Positions 46,173 to 54,460 of a stretch of DNA of 64,000 nucleotides are shown here, piece by piece. Position numbers and translations under genes: made by a program. The notes under the pieces were generated by a model. The model saw only the letters and a program-made list of their open reading frames with translations. It had not been told where the DNA came from and searched no databases. This DNA is from Phytopseudomonas punonensis (GTDB lineage: Bacteria; Pseudomonadota; Gammaproteobacteria; Pseudomonadales; Pseudomonadaceae). Location of the stretch: contig NZ_FRBQ01000003.1 of the NCBI RefSeq assembly GCF_900142655.1, positions 1-64,000 on the forward strand. Reading direction: 5' to 3'. Positions within the stretch are counted from its first letter, which is position 1. Each line of letters opens with the position of its first letter.

Positions 46173-46628
46173 ATGACCATTCACTACCTCGACGACCTCG
46201 CACCAGGGCAATGCTTCAAGGGCAACACCCGAGCGCGGGTAGAAGAAAATGCTATCAAGGCGTTTGCCAGCGAGTTCGATCCTCAGCCCTTTCACCTCGA
46301 TAACGAGGCCGCGCGCGAGTCGCTTTTCGGATCGCTGGCTGCCAGCGGCTGGCACACCGCCTCGATGACCATGCGCCTGCTCGTGGACTGCGAGTTGAAG
46401 CTCGCGGGCGGCATTATCGGTGCCGGCTTCGATGAACTGCGCTGGCCGCTGCCGGTGAGGCCCGGCGATGAGCTGCGAGTCGAACTCGAAGTCCTGGAAG
46501 TACGGCCTTCCAAATCCAGGCCCTCCCAGGGACTGGTCAAACTGCGCACCACCACCCTGAACCAGAATGATCAGGCCGTGCAGATTTCCGTGGGCAGCCT
46601 GGTGGTGCAACGGCGCCCTGAGCACTAA
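46173..46628 (+). CDS. MaoC-like hotdog dehydratase
   Basis: The product is 151 aa with one MaoC/R-hydratase hotdog. The active segment is FDPQPFHLDNEAARESLFGSLAASGWHT (Asp and His of the hydratase motif near residues 33-38). It probably hydrates or dehydrates an acyl-CoA. ATG 46173 is preceded by ACGGAGG. It sits between the TetR and aldo/keto reductase genes, all rightwards. Confidence 0.87.
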   Translation: MTIHYLDDLAPGQCFKGNTRARVEENAIKAFASEFDPQPFHLDNEAARESLFGSLAASGWHTASMTMRLLVDCELKLAGGIIGAGFDELRWPLPVRPGDELRVELEVLEVRPSKSRPSQGLVKLRTTTLNQNDQAVQISVGSLVVQRRPEH

Positions 46629-46684
46629 ACACAACCGACCTCGAACAGTGCCGCCTGGCGGCGATGACGACAATGGAGCAGACC

Positions 46685-47677
46685 ATGAAATACGCAGCGT
46701 TCGGCAATACGGGCTTGCAGGTTTCCCAATTGGCACTGGGTACGGGCAACTTCGGCACGGGGTGGGGCCATGGCGCCGACCCGGATACCTGCACGAGTAT
46801 TTTCAATGCCTACGCCGAAGCCGGCGGCAATTTCATCGATACCGCGGACGTTTATCAGTTCGGCCAGTCCGAAGCGCTGCTCGGCACGCTGCTGCAAGGG
46901 CGCCGCGAGGATTTCCTGCTCGCCAGCAAGTACACCAGCGGCGCAGTGCCCAACGCCAACCGCCTGGTGACTGGTAACAGCCGCAAGGCGATGGTCGCTT
47001 CCGTCGAGGCCAGCCTGAAGCGCCTGAAGACCGACCGCATCGACCTTTACTGGGTGCACCATCCTGATGGCGTGACGCCGGCCGAGGAGCTGATTCGCGG
47101 GCTCGACGACCTGGCTCGCGCCGGCAAGATCCTCTACGCCGGGCTGTCCAACTTCCCGGCCTGGCGCCTGGCCCATATCGCTACGCTGGCGGAGCTGACG
47201 CGCTCGCTGCCCATCGCCGCTGCGCAGTTCGAGCACAGCCTGGTGCATCGTGAGCCCGAGGCGGATTTGTTCCAGGCCTGCCGCGCGCTGGGTTTGGGTA
47301 TGCTCACCTGGTCGCCACTGGGTGGCGGCATGCTCACCGGCAAATATCGGCAGGGCGAGAAGGGCCGGGCCGAGGGCCTAGGCGGGCGGGTATTTCAGGC
47401 CGAGAACTCGCCGCAGCGCACGCAGATTCTCGATACGGTGCTGGCCATCGCCGAGGAGCTGGGCGCCACGCCGGGCGAGGTCGCCATCGCCTGGGCCGGC
47501 AGCCACGGCTCGGTGCCGATGATCGGCCCGCGTTCTCTGGCGCAGGCCACCGATAACCTCGGTGCGCTGGCGATCAGTCTCTCGGCCGAGCAGCTCGAAC
47601 GGCTCGATGTGGTGAGCGCGCTTGGTGAGGCGACGCCCGCCAGAGCGGTGCTGGCGGGCAGGCAGGTGATCGCGTAG
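46685..47677 (+). CDS. Aldo/keto reductase
   Basis: The product is 330 aa with a TIM barrel. The catalytic tetrad is visible as Asp and Tyr in DTADVYQFGQSE near residue 52, Lys in LASKYTSG near 83 and His in YWVHHPDG near 121; the NADPH tail contains PMIGPRS near 276. Aryl-alcohol dehydrogenase-like group; substrate unknown. ATG 46685 has a GGAG site. It follows the MaoC gene by 56 bp. Confidence 0.9.
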   Translation: MKYAAFGNTGLQVSQLALGTGNFGTGWGHGADPDTCTSIFNAYAEAGGNFIDTADVYQFGQSEALLGTLLQGRREDFLLASKYTSGAVPNANRLVTGNSRKAMVASVEASLKRLKTDRIDLYWVHHPDGVTPAEELIRGLDDLARAGKILYAGLSNFPAWRLAHIATLAELTRSLPIAAAQFEHSLVHREPEADLFQACRALGLGMLTWSPLGGGMLTGKYRQGEKGRAEGLGGRVFQAENSPQRTQILDTVLAIAEELGATPGEVAIAWAGSHGSVPMIGPRSLAQATDNLGALAISLSAEQLERLDVVSALGEATPARAVLAGRQVIA

Positions 47678-47783
47678 CACGGGCGCAGCGCCAAAATCCT
47701 CTCCACGCAGTATGATGGCGTATAGCTATGTTGTGTTGGGTGCCAACCGACCGGCGTGACGCGTTGCATCATCAGGAGAGGGC

Positions 47784-48776
47784 ATGGGCACGGATCTGCT
47801 AAGCAAACCGCAACTCAAGGAATTGGTGCGCCGCGTCATCGTTTCCCAGGGCAATGCCTTCATCAGGGAGCTGTTGCGCGGCACCAACGTCAAGATTGGC
47901 GCGACCAAGGAAGACTTTGCCGCCAATCTGGACGCCGCCATCGATGCCGACGAGCTGACTCAGGAAAAGCTCGAAGCCTGGCTGGCGGAAGTCGAAGGTT
48001 GGGGCGATCAGCATCTTTACCTGATCGAGCCGCCGCTGATTGAGCCGGCGGTACTCGCCGGCGGTATTGCGGCGAGCGTCCACGCCAGCGTGCTGAACGC
48101 CAGCGCCAGCCTGGACTTTCCACAAGCACTTGAACTCAAGCACATCGCGCTGACCGACGCGGGCCTGTCGATGGTCTGGCATCAAGGCAAAGCCGGCTGG
48201 AATCGTTTCAAACCCAAGGATTTCTCTCTCGAAGAAGGGTTGGAGCATTATCGCTTCGACGCTTACCGGCAGCGCCTCGACCGCAGCGTGGTGCGCTTCG
48301 AATGGCGCTTCGTTGATGCTTATTGTGCAGTGCTGATTCACCGTAACCCGGAGATCGATCATAAGGCGGTCTTTCAGGATGTGCGCCTGACCCTGACGGC
48401 GATTGGTTGCCCGGACGCGCACCTGCAACAGATTCCCCTCAACCAAGCGGTAAAAGTCGCGGCGAGCAAAGGCAAGGGCGTGCATTCGACCCGTTTCGAA
48501 CTCGACGGTGGCTATGTGGAGATGGCCTCGACCCTGGCCGAGGGCGGCATCGAAGCCGTGGAGCCGGTTCGCATGGTGCTGCAGGCAGTGGACACTGGTC
48601 AGTTCGACCGTGCCCAGGGCATGCTGCATTTCGCCGCCGAGGAACACGGCACTAGCCGACGTATCGCGGTGCAGGTGTATGGCCGTGAAGGGCGGCTCCG
48701 CATCTGGGCGCAGTGCAAACGCGAGGACATCGTACGTATCGTCGAGCTACTCTGGGCGTACAACGGCGCGCCATGA
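47784..48776 (+). CDS. Unknown protein A of a coupled two-gene module
   Basis: The product is 330 aa, with no membrane segment or signal. An all-helical N-terminal part (residues 5-75, LKELVRRVIVSQGNAFIRELLRG and EKLEAWLAEVEGWGDQHLYL) is followed by a beta-rich part with no known active site that I can see. The C-terminal segment (AVQVYGREGRLRIWAQCKREDI) resembles a compact mixed domain. ATG 47784 has AGGAGAGGG. Its stop overlaps the start of the hydrolase gene (ATGA), so the two products are made together. I do not recognise the family. Confidence 0.8.
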   Translation: MGTDLLSKPQLKELVRRVIVSQGNAFIRELLRGTNVKIGATKEDFAANLDAAIDADELTQEKLEAWLAEVEGWGDQHLYLIEPPLIEPAVLAGGIAASVHASVLNASASLDFPQALELKHIALTDAGLSMVWHQGKAGWNRFKPKDFSLEEGLEHYRFDAYRQRLDRSVVRFEWRFVDAYCAVLIHRNPEIDHKAVFQDVRLTLTAIGCPDAHLQQIPLNQAVKVAASKGKGVHSTRFELDGGYVEMASTLAEGGIEAVEPVRMVLQAVDTGQFDRAQGMLHFAAEEHGTSRRIAVQVYGREGRLRIWAQCKREDIVRIVELLWAYNGAP

Positions 48777-49867
48777 ATCATCTAGCCACGGGCCACTGGC
48801 AGGCCGAGATAGAAAGGCGCCTGGAGCAGGGCGTCGAACTCGAATTCTCTCTGGTGCAATTCGCTCAGGCTGTAGGCGCTGACGCCGAGGATCCGGCTCT
48901 GCAGCGCCACTTCGAGGCGCTGATTGCCAGCGGCGGTGCACAGCGGATCAACGCCTACCGTTGCCCCATGGGCGATTGTGAGCGGCTGTTGCCACTCGGC
49001 GCGATCCTTGATGCGTGCCCGTACTGCCAGACGGATTACCAGGCCGAGGGCTGTGAGCCGATCAGCGTGCTTTATTACCGGCTGGTCGGTGAGGTCAGTC
49101 GCGATATTCGCTGGGTGATCGTCATCCACGGCATGAACAGCCGTGCCAAGTGGCAGGAGGCTTTCAGTTGGGAGATCGCCAATCGCCTCAGCTATTCAGC
49201 GCCGGTGCTGATCTACAAATACGGCTGGGCGACCATCGACGTATTCGCCCGCTGGCTGCACGAACGCCTCGCCAGGCGCCTGGGTGAGCGCATGCGCATC
49301 GCCATCGAAGAAGCGCAAAAGAGCCGGCTGCCCGATAGGCCGGACATCATAGCCCACAGTTTCGGCACGCTGCTGTTGTCCCGCGTGCTGGAAAACCCCG
49401 GGTTCGCCGACCTTAAGTTCGGCCGCATCATCACCGCGGCGAGCATCGTGCGCCCTGATTTCGACTGGGATCGGTTGATCGCTGACGGTCGAGTGGAGGC
49501 GGTGCTCAATCATGTTGGCGGTCAGGATCGCGCCGTGCCCTTCGCCCAGTACGTCATTCCCGGCGCCGGGCCGGGCGGGAAGGTGGGGTATCTGGCGAAA
49601 TCCACGCTCAATGTGCGTGCCGCGACTTACGGTCATTCGGGGTTCTTTCTCCCCGAAAACCTGAGCGTGGCGATTGCGCGGCATGGTCTATGGCAAGCTT
49701 TTCTGACCCGGCCATTGGCGCACTTTCGCCCGGAGGGCGCTTTCGTTGCCGAACCGAATTGGCGGCCGGCGCCGCTGGTGGTGCGGGTATGCACGCGCCT
49801 GCTGGCCTACGCAGTGTTCTGGGTGCTGGCGCCGTTCTCGTGGGGGCGGCGTAAGATCGATCCTTGA
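48773..49867 (+). CDS. Alpha/beta-hydrolase-like protein B with cysteine cluster, coupled to protein A
   Basis: The product is 364 aa. An N-terminal helical part carries a possible zinc site, C-x4-C then C-x2-C (YRCPMGDCERLLPLG ... DACPYCQ, about residues 63-85). An alpha/beta-hydrolase part starts with VIVIHGMNS near residue 121 (oxyanion loop HG), and a nucleophile elbow AHSFGTLLLSR follows near 200. A late His in YGHSGFFLPEN near 284 could complete the triad. C-terminal hydrophobic residues (LLAYAVFWVLAPFSW) suggest membrane contact. It begins with ATGA overlap on gene A. The substrate is unknown: lipid or peptide hydrolysis is possible. Confidence 0.82.
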   Translation: MNHLATGHWQAEIERRLEQGVELEFSLVQFAQAVGADAEDPALQRHFEALIASGGAQRINAYRCPMGDCERLLPLGAILDACPYCQTDYQAEGCEPISVLYYRLVGEVSRDIRWVIVIHGMNSRAKWQEAFSWEIANRLSYSAPVLIYKYGWATIDVFARWLHERLARRLGERMRIAIEEAQKSRLPDRPDIIAHSFGTLLLSRVLENPGFADLKFGRIITAASIVRPDFDWDRLIADGRVEAVLNHVGGQDRAVPFAQYVIPGAGPGGKVGYLAKSTLNVRAATYGHSGFFLPENLSVAIARHGLWQAFLTRPLAHFRPEGAFVAEPNWRPAPLVVRVCTRLLAYAVFWVLAPFSWGRRKIDP

Positions 49868-49888
49868 TGGCGGATACTTTTAGGATCG

Positions 49889-50088
49889 GTTCACGATCTT
49901 TTTAGGCGTTATGAAAGAGGCTGCTACAAGGCAAAAGCGGACTTTCTGCGATCCGTGGGAGCGGCTTTAGCCGCGAGCTCTTTGCATCCTAATAGAGCTC
50001 GGGCTAAAGCCCCTCCTACAAAAGCAGCAGCGCCCGATGTCCGCTTCTGCCTTATAGCTGCCGCTTCATGCACATAAAGATCGTGAGC
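49889..50088. repeat. MITE-like composite: long imperfect inverted repeat enclosing a REP doublet
   Basis: The left arm (49889-49942, starting GTTCACGATCTTT and ending AAAGCGGAC) and the right arm (50039-50088, starting GTCCGCTTCTGCC and ending AAAGATCGTGAGC) are imperfect reverse complements over about 50 bp. They keep blocks CACGATCTTT, TATGAA/CATGAA, AAGGCA and AAGCGGAC. The REP doublet 49955-50019 forms the middle. No coding capacity. The layout suggests a non-autonomous mobile unit or a structured RNA. Confidence 0.65.
49955..50019. repeat. REP doublet, copy 3
   Basis: GTGGGAGCGGCTTTAGCCGC at 49955 is paired with the inverted GGGCTAAAGCCCCTCCTAC ending at 50019. It belongs to the same family as the doublets at 9639-9707 and 27728-27797. 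Unlike them it lies inside a longer inverted repeat. Confidence 0.88.
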
Positions 50089-50099
50089 AGGTTCTCACC

Positions 50100-50318
50100 T
50101 CAGATCCGAGGTGCGCTTTTCACCGTCGACAGCGCGCGCTCGATGGCTTCGTGAGGTGTCGAGGGCAGCGGCTGCTCGACGTAGTTGTACTTGCTGTTGT
50201 CCATAACCAGCACCTGGGCCTTCTTTGCCAGTTTGTCGACGTCGTAACCCAGGTCGATGCAGGCGCCCAACATGGCCAATATGGCCTGCTCCAGCACCAT
50301 TTCACTTTGTGTAGCCAT
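50100..50318 (-). CDS. Small hypothetical protein (72 aa)
   Basis: The product is a 72-aa helical protein starting MATQSEMVLEQAILAMLGACIDLGYDVDKLAKKAQ, with no signal or membrane part. ATG 50318 follows GAGGTGC at good distance, and codon use is like the neighbours. The stop falls 12 bp after the end of the nested inverted repeat. I do not recognise the family; it may be a conserved Pseudomonas orphan. Confidence 0.65.
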   Translation of the reverse strand: MATQSEMVLEQAILAMLGACIDLGYDVDKLAKKAQVLVMDNSKYNYVEQPLPSTPHEAIERALSTVKSAPRI

Positions 50319-50634
50319 TTGCGCACCTCGGTCATGGCCAGTAGCCGGCCGGCATTGAGCGCAGATGATTCCGCGCCCTACTGGTGAGATATGACTGCAC
50401 GCCAGGCAGAAGGATTCAGCACAAGTTGTTGGTAATCACCGTCCTGCCGATGAGTGACATGTCTGCCTATTTTTAACGTCCGCGACGGGCTGATCCAGTG
50501 AGAAATAGCGAGCAATCGCACAGAGCCACAAGCGCTGCGGTGCTAAGATTGCCGCCGCCTTTCGCAGCACCGCGCGCCTTGCGCCAGGCCAGGAAGGCCG
50601 AACATTCCCATCATGGATATGCATTGAGCAGACG
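50319..50634. other. Intergenic region before the DUF945 gene (316 bp)
   Basis: No gene is seen. It holds the divergent promoters of the 72-aa gene and the DUF945 gene. TAAGAT near 50543 could be a -10 box for the rightward gene, but no good -35 box is visible at the right spacing. The final part (50620-50634) carries a weak GAGCAGACG ribosome site. Confidence 0.4.
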
Positions 50635-52191
50635 ATGAACAAATTAGCAGCAGTAGCAGTAAGCCTGGTTGCCGTTGGCGCCCTCAGCACAGCAGGCGCC
50701 TGGTACACCGGCACCCAGTTGCCCGGTGTGCTGAACAACCTTATCGATGAGGCCAACAAGCAGGGTGCCGACGCGCTGCTGGGTACGGGCGTTTCCACCA
50801 AGTTCGAACTGGTGTCACTGGAAACTCGCTTGTTCAGCAGTACTGCGCACTACCGCTTCTCCCTGGACGCACCGGCTAAAGACGGCGAGCCACGGCATAT
50901 CGAGATTCTGCTGGTGGATAACATCGAGCACGGCCCGCTGCCGGCCTCGCGGCTCATGCGCCTGAACCTGTGGCCGGTCATGGCAGCCAGCAGCTACCAG
51001 CTGGAGCCCAACGAACTGACCCAGAGGTGGTTCGATGCCGCCAAGGGCGCTGCGCCTCTAACCGGTACAGGCGTTCTGGGTTACGACGGCTCGACCCAGG
51101 GCACTATGGTGCTCACACCGCTGGATTTCGCGCCGTCGCCAACCTCCACAGTCAAGTTTTCCGGCATGACCCTGGATATCGAAGCCAGCAAGAATGCCAA
51201 GCAGGTACAGGTCAGTGGCGGCATGGACAGCCTGCTGCTCAACACTACCGATGACACGCCCATGCAGGTCGACCTGCGCAATCTGACCGTGAGCAGCGAG
51301 CAGCACCTGGGCAGCGGTGATTTCTATGTGGGTGACAGCAGCATCAAGCTGGCCACCGCGCAGATCAAAGTGGGCGACAAGCCTGCTGTACTGATCAAGG
51401 ACCTCGCCCAGGTCGGCAGCCTGCAGGAGAGCGGTACCTCGCTCAACGGGCAGATTGGCTATGACATCGGCATGGTCAGCTATGATGGCAAGGACATCGG
51501 TAGCCTGCGCACGTTGTGGGCGATCAAGAACTTCGACAGCGCTGCGTTACAGTCGCTGATCAAGCTTTATCAGGACAAGCTGACCCCGATTCAGCAGGCC
51601 CAGGCCTTGGGTGAGGAAGCGCCAGAACTCGACTTCTCTGCCGATGAAGAAACGCGCATGAAGGCCGATCTTGAGAAGCTGCTCGCCGGCAAGCCACAGT
51701 TGGCGCTGGACAACCTCACCCTCACCACGGTCCATGGCCAGGCTTCGCTGCGTGTGGTGCTGGATCTGGACAAACCGGAGTCCTTCGAGCTGGCGCCTGA
51801 CGAACTGGCCAGGCAGACCATCGCGAAACTCGAGGCCAAGCTTTCGGTTGCCAAGGCGGTGATCGGCGATGGCGTGCGCATCCAGGCCGCACTTGAAGGC
51901 GTTACCGATGCCAAGGCCATCGAAGAGCAGGCGACAATGATGACCGAGATGGGCAGCGGCATGGCGCTTGGCACCGGCCTGCTGACCCTGGAAGGCGATA
52001 CCTTGCAATCCTCGCTGCATTACGCCGACAACAAGGTGACCTTCAACGGTCAGGACATGACCGTCGAGGAGTTCGTCACCCTGGTGATGTCCAAGACCGG
52101 CGGCATGGGCGGTGGCCTGGGTGACGACCCATCGGCTTACGATTCGCAAGACGGATCGCAATACGATGAAGGCGCTGACCAGCCCGAGTAA
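50635..52191 (+). CDS. DUF945 (YdgA-like) periplasmic/inner-membrane protein
   Basis: The product is 518 aa. An N-terminal hydrophobic segment (AAVAVSLVAVGALSTAGAWYTGTQL, residues 4-28) is probably a signal anchor. The rest is a long beta-rich repeated fold typical of DUF945 (for example DNIEHGPLP near residue 95), ending in a disordered acidic tail (DDPSAYDSQDGSQYDEGADQPE). Function is unproven. A very strong bidirectional terminator follows. Confidence 0.88.
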   Translation: MNKLAAVAVSLVAVGALSTAGAWYTGTQLPGVLNNLIDEANKQGADALLGTGVSTKFELVSLETRLFSSTAHYRFSLDAPAKDGEPRHIEILLVDNIEHGPLPASRLMRLNLWPVMAASSYQLEPNELTQRWFDAAKGAAPLTGTGVLGYDGSTQGTMVLTPLDFAPSPTSTVKFSGMTLDIEASKNAKQVQVSGGMDSLLLNTTDDTPMQVDLRNLTVSSEQHLGSGDFYVGDSSIKLATAQIKVGDKPAVLIKDLAQVGSLQESGTSLNGQIGYDIGMVSYDGKDIGSLRTLWAIKNFDSAALQSLIKLYQDKLTPIQQAQALGEEAPELDFSADEETRMKADLEKLLAGKPQLALDNLTLTTVHGQASLRVVLDLDKPESFELAPDELARQTIAKLEAKLSVAKAVIGDGVRIQAALEGVTDAKAIEEQATMMTEMGSGMALGTGLLTLEGDTLQSSLHYADNKVTFNGQDMTVEEFVTLVMSKTGGMGGGLGDDPSAYDSQDGSQYDEGADQPE

Positions 52192-52207
52192 CGCGCTTGC
52201 CTGATGC

Positions 52208-52237
52208 AAAAAAGCCAGTCATACGACTGGCTTTTTT
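52208..52237. terminator. Terminator after the DUF945 gene
   Basis: AAAAAAGCCAGTC and GACTGGCTTTTTT form a perfect 13-bp stem with an ATAC loop, 16 bp after the stop. The A and T runs make it usable in both directions. Confidence 0.95.
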
Positions 52238-52262
52238 GTGGGCGGTGTCCCGTCCTAGATAA

Positions 52263-52433
52263 GGCTTACAAAAGATTGGCCAGATGCTGGTCGAGGCCTA
52301 CATCGAGGCGGCGCGGCAGGCAGGCTTCGAGACGCTGAGCCTGCATGTGCGAGGTGACAACCCCGCCTGGCTGCTCTACGAGCGCGCCGGATTCGTCGAG
52401 GTCGGAGTGAATGCGCGCGGCTACCTGCACTAG
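52263..52433 (+). pseudogene. GNAT acetyltransferase C-terminal remnant
   Basis: An open stretch of about 55 codons reads KIGQMLVEAYIEAARQAGF, then LSLHVRGDNPAWLLYERAGF and VEVG..., stopping at TAG 52431-52433. This is the end of a GNAT acetyltransferase: the acetyl-CoA helix and the DNPAWLLYERAGF motif are intact. Everything upstream is missing and a stop (TAA 52260-52262) precedes it directly after the DUF945 terminator, so it is a decayed fragment. Confidence 0.8.
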
Positions 52434-52463
52434 GAAAGGCAGTGTTGAGCCGCAGACGTCGGT

Positions 52464-53729
52464 TTAGCGACCTGTTGGAGTCGCTACTGGAGCCTGCGGT
52501 TTGAGCTGCCCGGTGCGCGGCAGCAGCGCGGTGGCCAGGCCCAGCAGTGGCAGGAACGACACCAAGTGATAAACCCAAACGATGCCGTGCACGTCGGCCA
52601 GCTCGCCGAGTACCGCAGCACCGATGCCGCCAATGCCGAACATCAGGCCGAACATCAATCCGGAGACCATGCCCACGCGCCCCGGCACCGCTTCCTGGGC
52701 ATAGACCACCAGGGCGGCGAAGGCTGAGGACATCACCAGGCCGATCAGGATCGCCAGCACCGCTGTTGCCGTAGCGCCGACGTAGGGCAGGGCAAGGGCG
52801 AAGGGCGCCACACCCATGAAGGAAATCCAGATCACTGCCTTGCGGCCGATACGGTCGCCCACCGGGCCGCCGGCGAAGGTGCCGAACGCCACCGCGGCGA
52901 GGAATATGAACAGGTAGATCTGGCTCTGCTGAACGCTCATGGCGAAGCGCTCGATCAGGTAGAAGGTGAAGAAATTGGTGAACGCCGCGATGTACACGAA
53001 CTTGGCGAACATCAGCACGCAGATCACCGCGATGGCCTGGATCACCTGGGCGCGGTTCAGACCGGCCGTTTGCTTGCTGGCCAGGTTTTTCAGTTTCGCC
53101 TGGCCATGATGCACGCTCCAGATCGTCAGGCGGCAAAGCACGAAGATCGCCAGGGCGGCGGCGAGCATGAACCAGGCGATGGCATGCTGGCCGTAGGGGA
53201 TGACGATGGCGGCTGCTAACAGAGGCCCCAAGGCCGAGCCCGAGTTGCCGCCGACCTGGAAGGTCGATTGCGCGGTGCCGAAACGCCCGCCGGAGGCCAT
53301 TCGCGCGATACGCGAAGCTTCAGGGTGGAAGGTTGCCGAGCCGACGCCGACTACTGCCGCCGATAGCAACAGCATCTCGTAGCTGCTGGCAAAGGCGAGC
53401 AGGGCGATGCCGATAAAGGTCATCACCATGCCCGAGGGCAACAGGTAGGGTTTGGGGTGCTTGTCGGTGTACATGCCGATCCACGGCTGCAGCAGCGAGG
53501 CGGTGATCTGGTACACCAGGCCGATCCAGCCGATCTGCGCGAAGCTCAGCGAGAACTGGGTCTTGAGCATCGGGTAAACCGCCGGCATCACCGCCTGGAT
53601 CATGTCGTTGAGCAGATGCGAGAAGGCAGCGGCGCCGACGATCGGCAGCAAAAAGCCATGGGCCTGGACGGGCGATGCAACGTCGTTGACAGCGGATTCG
53701 GGGGAGGCGAGATCGGTGGTGGTTTTCAT
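52464..53729 (-). CDS. Fsr-type MFS transporter (fosmidomycin-resistance-like)
   Basis: The product is 421 aa with 12 predicted membrane helices. The Fsr-type start is LPIVGAAAFSHLLNDMIQAVMPAVYPMLK near residue 27, with the loop FHPEASRIAR near residue 135 and GDRIGRK near 280. Such pumps export drugs or small molecules. ATG 53729 is chosen because the longer frame (to 53993) adds a non-membrane extension; the ribosome site is weak. It is convergent with the GNAT remnant and divergent from the frameshifted gene at 53962. Confidence 0.87.
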   Translation of the reverse strand: MKTTTDLASPESAVNDVASPVQAHGFLLPIVGAAAFSHLLNDMIQAVMPAVYPMLKTQFSLSFAQIGWIGLVYQITASLLQPWIGMYTDKHPKPYLLPSGMVMTFIGIALLAFASSYEMLLLSAAVVGVGSATFHPEASRIARMASGGRFGTAQSTFQVGGNSGSALGPLLAAAIVIPYGQHAIAWFMLAAALAIFVLCRLTIWSVHHGQAKLKNLASKQTAGLNRAQVIQAIAVICVLMFAKFVYIAAFTNFFTFYLIERFAMSVQQSQIYLFIFLAAVAFGTFAGGPVGDRIGRKAVIWISFMGVAPFALALPYVGATATAVLAILIGLVMSSAFAALVVYAQEAVPGRVGMVSGLMFGLMFGIGGIGAAVLGELADVHGIVWVYHLVSFLPLLGLATALLPRTGQLKPQAPVATPTGR

Positions 53730-53961
53730 ACGCAAGGCTTCGAGTGGCTGCTGGCATGCGGGGGCGCCCGGCCAGGTAGCGGGACAGGGCGCCAAGCTTA
53801 CGGCTGCAGGCCGCGCCTGTCTCGCCTGATTCGGCAGCGGGCTAAACTTCCGCGCCGCCTCTAAAGGTCGATTTCGGGACAGACAGCGATCAACGGCGAG
53901 GGCCCATGTACGACCATAACAGCACCGCGCGGGTGAGTTCAGGCCGCGGCGGATCCGCCAG

Positions 53962-54305
53962 ATGAGTCGCCACGGCGCTGCAGCGCTGACCACGCCCGAC
54001 GGCCGCTATCTGCTCGTCAGGGGCCGACTGTGCGCCTGTCCAATCCCGCGTTGAGCGAGTCGCGGCGCCAGGCCCTGGTCAATGAGCTCATGGAGGCTCG
54101 GCGCCTCGTCAAGGCGGCAGACGATACCGCAGCGCTAAAGCGTGCACGCGCCCAGGTGCAGGCAGCCAAGGTCGCCCTGGGTGAGCGTGGCCCGGTGTGG
54201 TGGCGCGATGGCGCACCGCACCACAACCACCATCTGGTCGCTAACAGCTTTTATGCCGACTGGTTCGAAAACCGTGGGCGTGAAGCCAATTCGGGCCAAA
54301 CATGA
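53962..54305 (+). pseudogene. Frameshifted conserved gene (or sequencing error)
   Basis: The segment starts at ATG 53962 with MSRHGAAALTTPDGRYLLVRGRLC. After the GRL codon the continuing homologous sequence lies one frame over, as RLSNPALSESRRQALVNEL, up to TGA 54303-54305 (then GERGPVWWRDG, HHLVANSFYADWF). One missing G near 54031 (TGG changed to TG) would restore GRLWRLSNPAL, as in the intact family (about 114 aa). Either the gene is inactivated or the base call is wrong. The family is small, conserved in proteobacteria and of unknown role. Confidence 0.75.
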
Positions 54306-54460
54306 TCGAGGTCGACAATACCCGCGCAGGGGGCTGGGCGCCGCGCTCATCTGTGCGTACGCTGTGCGCGCCCGGCCATGCATCGAAAGGCAGGGCCGCG
54401 ACGACCTTCAGGGCAGCAGAGGCGATGTGATGGCGCGGCAGCGAGCGGGGAGAACCAGAC

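Noticed and set aside
9639..50019. Three similar REP doublets considered as a CRISPR-like array
   Set aside because: They are inverted pairs far apart, with no spacer-repeat periodicity and no cas genes.
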